Below are positions 7,342-9,967 of a DNA stretch of 9,967 bases, piece by piece. The notes under the pieces are model-generated. The model was not told the origin of the DNA, did no database searches, and saw only the letters and a list, made by a program, of their open reading frames with translations. This stretch comes from Candidatus Neomicrothrix sp. UBA7884 (lineage in GTDB: Bacteria > Actinomycetota > Acidimicrobiia > Acidimicrobiales > MedAcidi-G1), in NCBI GenBank assembly GCA_002501135.1, contig DLRQ01000035.1:1-9967 (forward strand), read 5' to 3'. Each line of letters opens with the position of its first letter. The first letter of the stretch is position 1. A program made the position numbers and the translations under genes.

Positions 7342-8190
7342 ATGGCACTGCCCGGTTTCCTCAGACGACTCGGTCGATCTGCTCCACCGTCCAACACGGT
7401 GTTCGTCCTCTCCGGCGGAGCGGTACGTGGTGCGGCCCAGGTCGGGATGCTCAGGACGCTGTTCGAGCAGGGCATCTATCCCGATCAGGTGGTCGGGGTC
7501 TCCGCCGGCGCATTGAATGGAATCTCGATTGCCCATTCTCCGAGCATTGACCAGGTCGAAGGGCTGGAGGAGGTCTGGCGCAGCCTTGTCGACAAGTCGC
7601 CGATGAAGGGAAACATCGTCCGGACCGTCGCCTCGATCCTGCGGGGAAAGCCGAGTTTCACCAGTGGTGAGAAACTCAGGCGAATCATCGAGGAGCAGGT
7701 GCCTGTTGCAGACATTGCAGATACCAGCATTCCCTTCCACGCCGGAACCACGGCCGCCTCGACGGGGCATCTCTGCTGGTGGCGTAGCGGTCCCGCAGTG
7801 GAGATTCTCTGTGCGTCAACGGCGATCCCGGGTGTGTTTCCCGCCGTTAGGTTGCCGGATGGCGACATGCACCTCGACGGTGGGATCATCTCCAATATCC
7901 CACTCCGCTACGCGGTCTCGCTGCAGCCAACCCGGTTGGTGGTGCTCGATGTCGCCTCCCGGTTCCTTCCACCCGAGAAACAGACTGCACTCTCGCTCAT
8001 GTTGACCGGCTTCAGGGCGGCGGCGGCCGAGCTGACCCGACAGCAGTGGCAGGACGTTCCGGCCGGGCTCGATGTGCTCCACATAGAGATGCCGCCGGAA
8101 GATCCCGGCCTTGACTACGACTTTGACGACGCCCACCACCTGATTGTCCAGGGAGGCGAGGCGGCCGATCGTGCCCTGAATGGCGCCTGA
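7342..8190 (+). CDS. Patatin-like phospholipase family protein
   Basis: 282-residue patatin-fold serine hydrolase, probably an acyl-ester or phospholipid hydrolase of the RssA-like bacterial group. The oxyanion-hole segment is GGAVRGAA (25-32), the nucleophile is Ser54 in GVSAG (52-56), and the catalytic aspartate is Asp179 in DGG (179-181). The catalytic dyad is therefore intact. CASTAIPGVFPAV (157-169) before the Asp is also typical. There is no signal peptide or clear membrane span, suggesting a cytoplasmic or peripheral membrane location. ATG at 7342 is supported by GGGAG at 7328-7332, about 9 nt upstream. The gene diverges from the methyltransferase across 80 bp that must contain its promoter, and converges on the homocysteine methyltransferase with a 12-bp gap. 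The physiological lipid substrate is unknown. Confidence 0.93.
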   Translation: MALPGFLRRLGRSAPPSNTVFVLSGGAVRGAAQVGMLRTLFEQGIYPDQVVGVSAGALNGISIAHSPSIDQVEGLEEVWRSLVDKSPMKGNIVRTVASILRGKPSFTSGEKLRRIIEEQVPVADIADTSIPFHAGTTAASTGHLCWWRSGPAVEILCASTAIPGVFPAVRLPDGDMHLDGGIISNIPLRYAVSLQPTRLVVLDVASRFLPPEKQTALSLMLTGFRAAAAELTRQQWQDVPAGLDVLHIEMPPEDPGLDYDFDDAHHLIVQGGEAADRALNGA

Positions 8191-8216
8191 GCAGGCTCTG
8201 GTTCAGGACCGCCTGC
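8191..8216. terminator. Hairpin at convergent patatin/BHMT junction
   Basis: GCAGGC (8191-8196) pairs perfectly with GCCTGC (8211-8216), and GGT (8200-8202) with ACC (8208-8210), leaving a TCT bulge and a 5-nt loop. It begins immediately after the patatin stop and includes the stop of the opposite gene. A T-run is missing. The placement between convergent genes favours a bidirectional terminator. Confidence 0.4.
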
Positions 8217-9195
8217 GTCGGCCTGAACGCCGACCGGAACGGTGGTGGTCGGGGTCGATCGCCGACTCGTCAACCCGGGTTCCCTCGGGTGGGCCGATGT
8301 CTGGCACAGGGACCCTGCCGGCCAGCACGTCGGCCATCATTGCAATGTGAGCAGGCGTGCTGCCGCAGCAGGCGCCGATGAGGCTGGCTCCGGCGTCACG
8401 TGTCCGACAGGCATGGGCCGCCAGCACCTCGGGGGTTCCGTCGTAGGAGAGATCGGCCCCTTTCCAGACAGGAATGCCGGCGTTGGCCTTGGAGGCGACC
8501 GGCACGCTGCCTGCTGCCGCCCGGATGTCGGCGATCGCCGCCTCGGTGTCGGCCAGGTTGGCGCCGCAGTTGGCACCAGCTCCGTCGATGCCCAGTTCGG
8601 AAAGGCGTTGACCGGCCTCGGTGCCGGTGAGGCCCATCATCGTTCGACCGGCCGTGTCAAAGCTCAGGGTCGCCACGACCGGCAGGTCGGTGGCATGCCT
8701 GGCGCCGCGGAGTGCCGCCTCGACGGCTGGCAGGTCGCTGAGGGTCTCGATCCAGATCAGGTCGGCCCCGCCAGCCTCGAGGGCCTCTGCCTGTTCGGCG
8801 AAGGCAGCCTCGGTGTCGGCCTCGGAAAGCGCCCCGAGCGGCTCTATCAACTCGCCGGTCGGGCCCATGGATCCGGCTACCAGTATCGGTCTGTCAGCCT
8901 GGTCGGCGGCGATCCGGGCACACTGGACCCCGGCGTCGTTGATCTCTGCGACGCGTCCCTGCAGGTCATGGAGCTTGAGCCTGTGACGGTTTCCACCGAA
9001 TGTGTTCGTGAGGACAATGTCGGAGCCGGCGTCCACATAGGAGCGGTGGATGCTGCTGACACGGTCGGGGTGCTCGAGGTTCCACAACTCGGGTGCGTCT
9101 CCGGCGGTAAGGCCGGCATCGAACAGCTGTGTTCCCATGGCGCCATCGAGGATCAGGTAGCCCCTGGCATGCAGCAGGTCGCTGAAGGCGCTCAT
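8203..9195 (-). CDS. Betaine--homocysteine S-methyltransferase-like protein
   Basis: 330-residue zinc-dependent homocysteine S-methyltransferase. It would move a methyl group, most likely from glycine betaine, to homocysteine, giving methionine and dimethylglycine in the cytoplasm. The three zinc cysteines are Cys210 (NCG) and Cys276/Cys277 (GACCGST). The N-terminal DGAMGTQLFDAGL, the AGDAPELWN and DIVLTNTFGGNRHRLKLHD segments and SFDTAGRTMMGL resemble the betaine-type enzymes of marine bacteria more than the homocysteine domain of MetH. S-methylmethionine or another onium methyl donor is the alternative. ATG at 9195 starts the barrel directly; GGTAGG is upstream at a rather long spacing. The last 14 or so residues are strongly basic (HHRSGRR, RRRRS) and lie outside the fold. 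No betaine uptake or dimethylglycine degradation gene is in view. Confidence 0.87.
   Translation of the reverse strand: MSAFSDLLHARGYLILDGAMGTQLFDAGLTAGDAPELWNLEHPDRVSSIHRSYVDAGSDIVLTNTFGGNRHRLKLHDLQGRVAEINDAGVQCARIAADQADRPILVAGSMGPTGELIEPLGALSEADTEAAFAEQAEALEAGGADLIWIETLSDLPAVEAALRGARHATDLPVVATLSFDTAGRTMMGLTGTEAGQRLSELGIDGAGANCGANLADTEAAIADIRAAAGSVPVASKANAGIPVWKGADLSYDGTPEVLAAHACRTRDAGASLIGACCGSTPAHIAMMADVLAGRVPVPDIGPPEGTRVDESAIDPDHHRSGRRSGRRRRS
8217..8234. terminator. Second, adjoining hairpin in the BHMT 3' end
   Basis: GTCGGC (8217-8222), loop CTGAAC, GCCGAC (8229-8234): a perfect 6-bp stem with a 6-nt loop. It directly abuts the hairpin at 8191-8216 and lies inside the last codons of the opposite-strand gene, so for patatin transcripts the two form a tandem structure after the stop. 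No T-run follows. Confidence 0.35.
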
Positions 9196-9262
9196 GGTGT
9201 GAACCTACCCGTTGGTATGAGGGATGCCCGTTCGAGATGTCGGGTCCGGTCAGGTATCGGGC

Positions 9263-9505
9263 CTAGATGAGCGTGACGGTTCCGGCTGTTCCGCCAACCT
9301 CGACCATGGCGTCGTCCGCAAAGTCACCCGGGCCCATGATGCCCAAATTCGCGTACACGTTTCGCCAGGCCTTTTCAGCAGGGTCGACGCCCAGCTGGTG
9401 GCCGAGGGCGGTTATAACCTCGGGAAACACCTCGCCGACGTGTCCGCGCGTGTTTGCCGGCCAGCCTTGGTCAATGCGACCTTCGCTGATCCAGCGGGTC
9501 CCCAT
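9263..9505 (-). CDS. Short PEP-utilising mobile-domain-like protein, probable remnant
   Basis: 80-codon frame with good actinobacterial codon choice and a well-spaced GGTAGGA just before its ATG at 9505. The segment WPANTRGHVGEVFPEVITAL resembles the TRANVGEVFPDPVTPL signature that opens the PEP/pyruvate-utilising mobile-domain module of some large actinobacterial phosphotransferase-like enzymes; the following AWRNVYANLGIMGPGDFADD also fits. Those homologues are several hundred residues longer. Here the frame stops after VGGTAGTVTLI, and the 67 bp before the next gene do not show an obvious continuation in another frame. It lacks the phospho-accepting histidine of the mobile domain. I read it as a truncated remnant or a stand-alone small derivative; a chance open frame is less likely given the signature. 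The family call rests on remembered motif resemblance only. Confidence 0.5.
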   Translation of the reverse strand: MGTRWISEGRIDQGWPANTRGHVGEVFPEVITALGHQLGVDPAEKAWRNVYANLGIMGPGDFADDAMVEVGGTAGTVTLI

Positions 9506-9514
9506 GTCCTACCA

Positions 9515-9552
9515 CTGTCGTCCGGTAGACCGGGAAGACAAGCGGACGACAG
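9515..9552. repeat. Perfect 10-bp inverted repeat upstream of the short gene
   Basis: CTGTCGTCCG (9515-9524) and CGGACGACAG (9543-9552) are exact reverse complements separated by 18 bp. The structure ends 10 bp before the start codon of the short - strand frame and sits just upstream of its ribosome-binding site. It could be a regulator operator, an mRNA leader hairpin, or a terminator for transcription coming from the cold-shock gene; no T-run is present on either side. Confidence 0.6.
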
Positions 9553-9671
9553 GCAATAGGTAGAAAATGGGTGAGGTCAGCACAGCCCAGCCGTGGCCAG
9601 GCGTGTGCTACCTCGTCTGTATCGCTGCCCGAACCTGAGAGGTGGGGCCGCAAAGGGCTGGTTTGCCCGGG

Positions 9672-9872
9672 TTAGGCCTTGCGGACGTTGAGGGCTTCGG
9701 GGCCCTTACGGCCTTCGCCTACCTCAAACTCGACCGTCTGGCCCTCGTCGAGGCTCCTGTAACCGGAGCCATCGATGTTGGAGTAGTGGACAAACACGTC
9801 CTCACCGCCTTCGACGGAGAGGAAGCCGTAGCCCTTTTCGGAGTTGAAAAACTTTACTGTGCCGCGAGGCAT
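9672..9872 (-). CDS. Cold-shock protein, CspA family
   Basis: 66-residue single cold-shock domain, an OB-fold that binds single-stranded RNA and DNA and acts as an RNA chaperone. It begins MPRGTVKFFN; RNP1 is KGYGFL (13-18) and RNP2 is VFVHY (26-30), and the C-terminal EGRKGPEALNVRKA is standard for the family. Length matches the usual 65-70 residues exactly, so ATG at 9872 is preferred over an in-frame upstream start at 9965. No strong Shine-Dalgarno sequence is visible before 9872; cold-shock genes often have structured leaders, and a weak ACCGT/ACGGT pair (9907-9911, 9924-9928) lies in the upstream region. Expressed alone as far as the window shows; the promoter is within or beyond the last 95 bp. 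Confidence 0.96.
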   Translation of the reverse strand: MPRGTVKFFNSEKGYGFLSVEGGEDVFVHYSNIDGSGYRSLDEGQTVEFEVGEGRKGPEALNVRKA

Positions 9873-9967
9873 GACAATCACATTCGCTTTCGTTGAACAA
9901 TCATGAACCGTGCCGTGAGTGGAACGGTGGGGAAAGCCTACGTGCGGTCTGTTCCAGAACCACACAA

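Noticed and set aside
8242..9270. Long + strand open frame of 342 codons opposite the BHMT-like gene
   Set aside because: It is the mirror of a gene with all zinc cysteines and clear family motifs; its translation shows no domain and is rich in Gly/Val as expected for an antisense shadow.
9506..9671. Possible tRNA or small RNA between the short gene and the cold-shock gene
   Set aside because: No cloverleaf, T-loop or anticodon arrangement could be found; only the inverted repeat at 9515-9552 and a weak GCAAA/TTTGC pair stand out.
9873..9965. N-terminal extension of the cold-shock protein
   Set aside because: The extra 31 residues resemble no cold-shock protein, and the standard MPRGTVKFFN start is at 9872.

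Overview
The window reads as chromosomal DNA of a high-G+C actinobacterium. Two genes belong to mycothiol metabolism, a thiol system restricted to Actinobacteria: a ligase of the MshC family and an alcohol dehydrogenase of the S-(hydroxymethyl)mycothiol dehydrogenase family. A betaine-type homocysteine methyltransferase and a diverged sequence style suggest a free-living, possibly marine or aquatic lineage such as Acidimicrobiia; that placement is inference from protein resemblance. I saw no insertion sequence, phage gene, CRISPR array, rRNA or tRNA. This is mainly a housekeeping region, and I found no convincing new defence or mobile system.

Positions 1-5108 hold five tightly packed genes on the + strand: mshC (5' end outside the window), thrS, a HIT-family gene, mscR and a metallo-beta-lactamase-fold hydrolase. 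thrS/HIT overlap by 4 bp (ATGA) and mscR/hydrolase by 4 bp (GTGA), so both pairs look translationally coupled. The thrS-HIT pair is a common actinobacterial arrangement. Here it is flanked on both sides by mycothiol genes. MshC joins cysteine to GlcN-Ins during mycothiol synthesis, MscR oxidises the formaldehyde-mycothiol adduct, and the adjacent hydrolase is a plausible enzyme for the resulting S-formylmycothiol.

Positions 5152-7261 carry two - strand genes: a stand-alone TrpB2-type PLP enzyme (no trpA beside it) and, upstream of it, a class I SAM-dependent methyltransferase. A patatin-like phospholipase (7342-8190, +) diverges from the methyltransferase and converges on a betaine-homocysteine S-methyltransferase-like gene (8203-9195, -). 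Two back-to-back hairpins sit at that convergent junction.

Positions 9196-9967 hold a small - strand frame of 80 codons that resembles the start of the mobile-domain module of PEP-utilising enzymes and is probably a truncated remnant, a perfect 10-bp inverted repeat just upstream of it, and a 66-residue cold-shock protein (-). The 166 bp between these two frames (9506-9671) show no gene; the inverted repeat is the only clear structure there.
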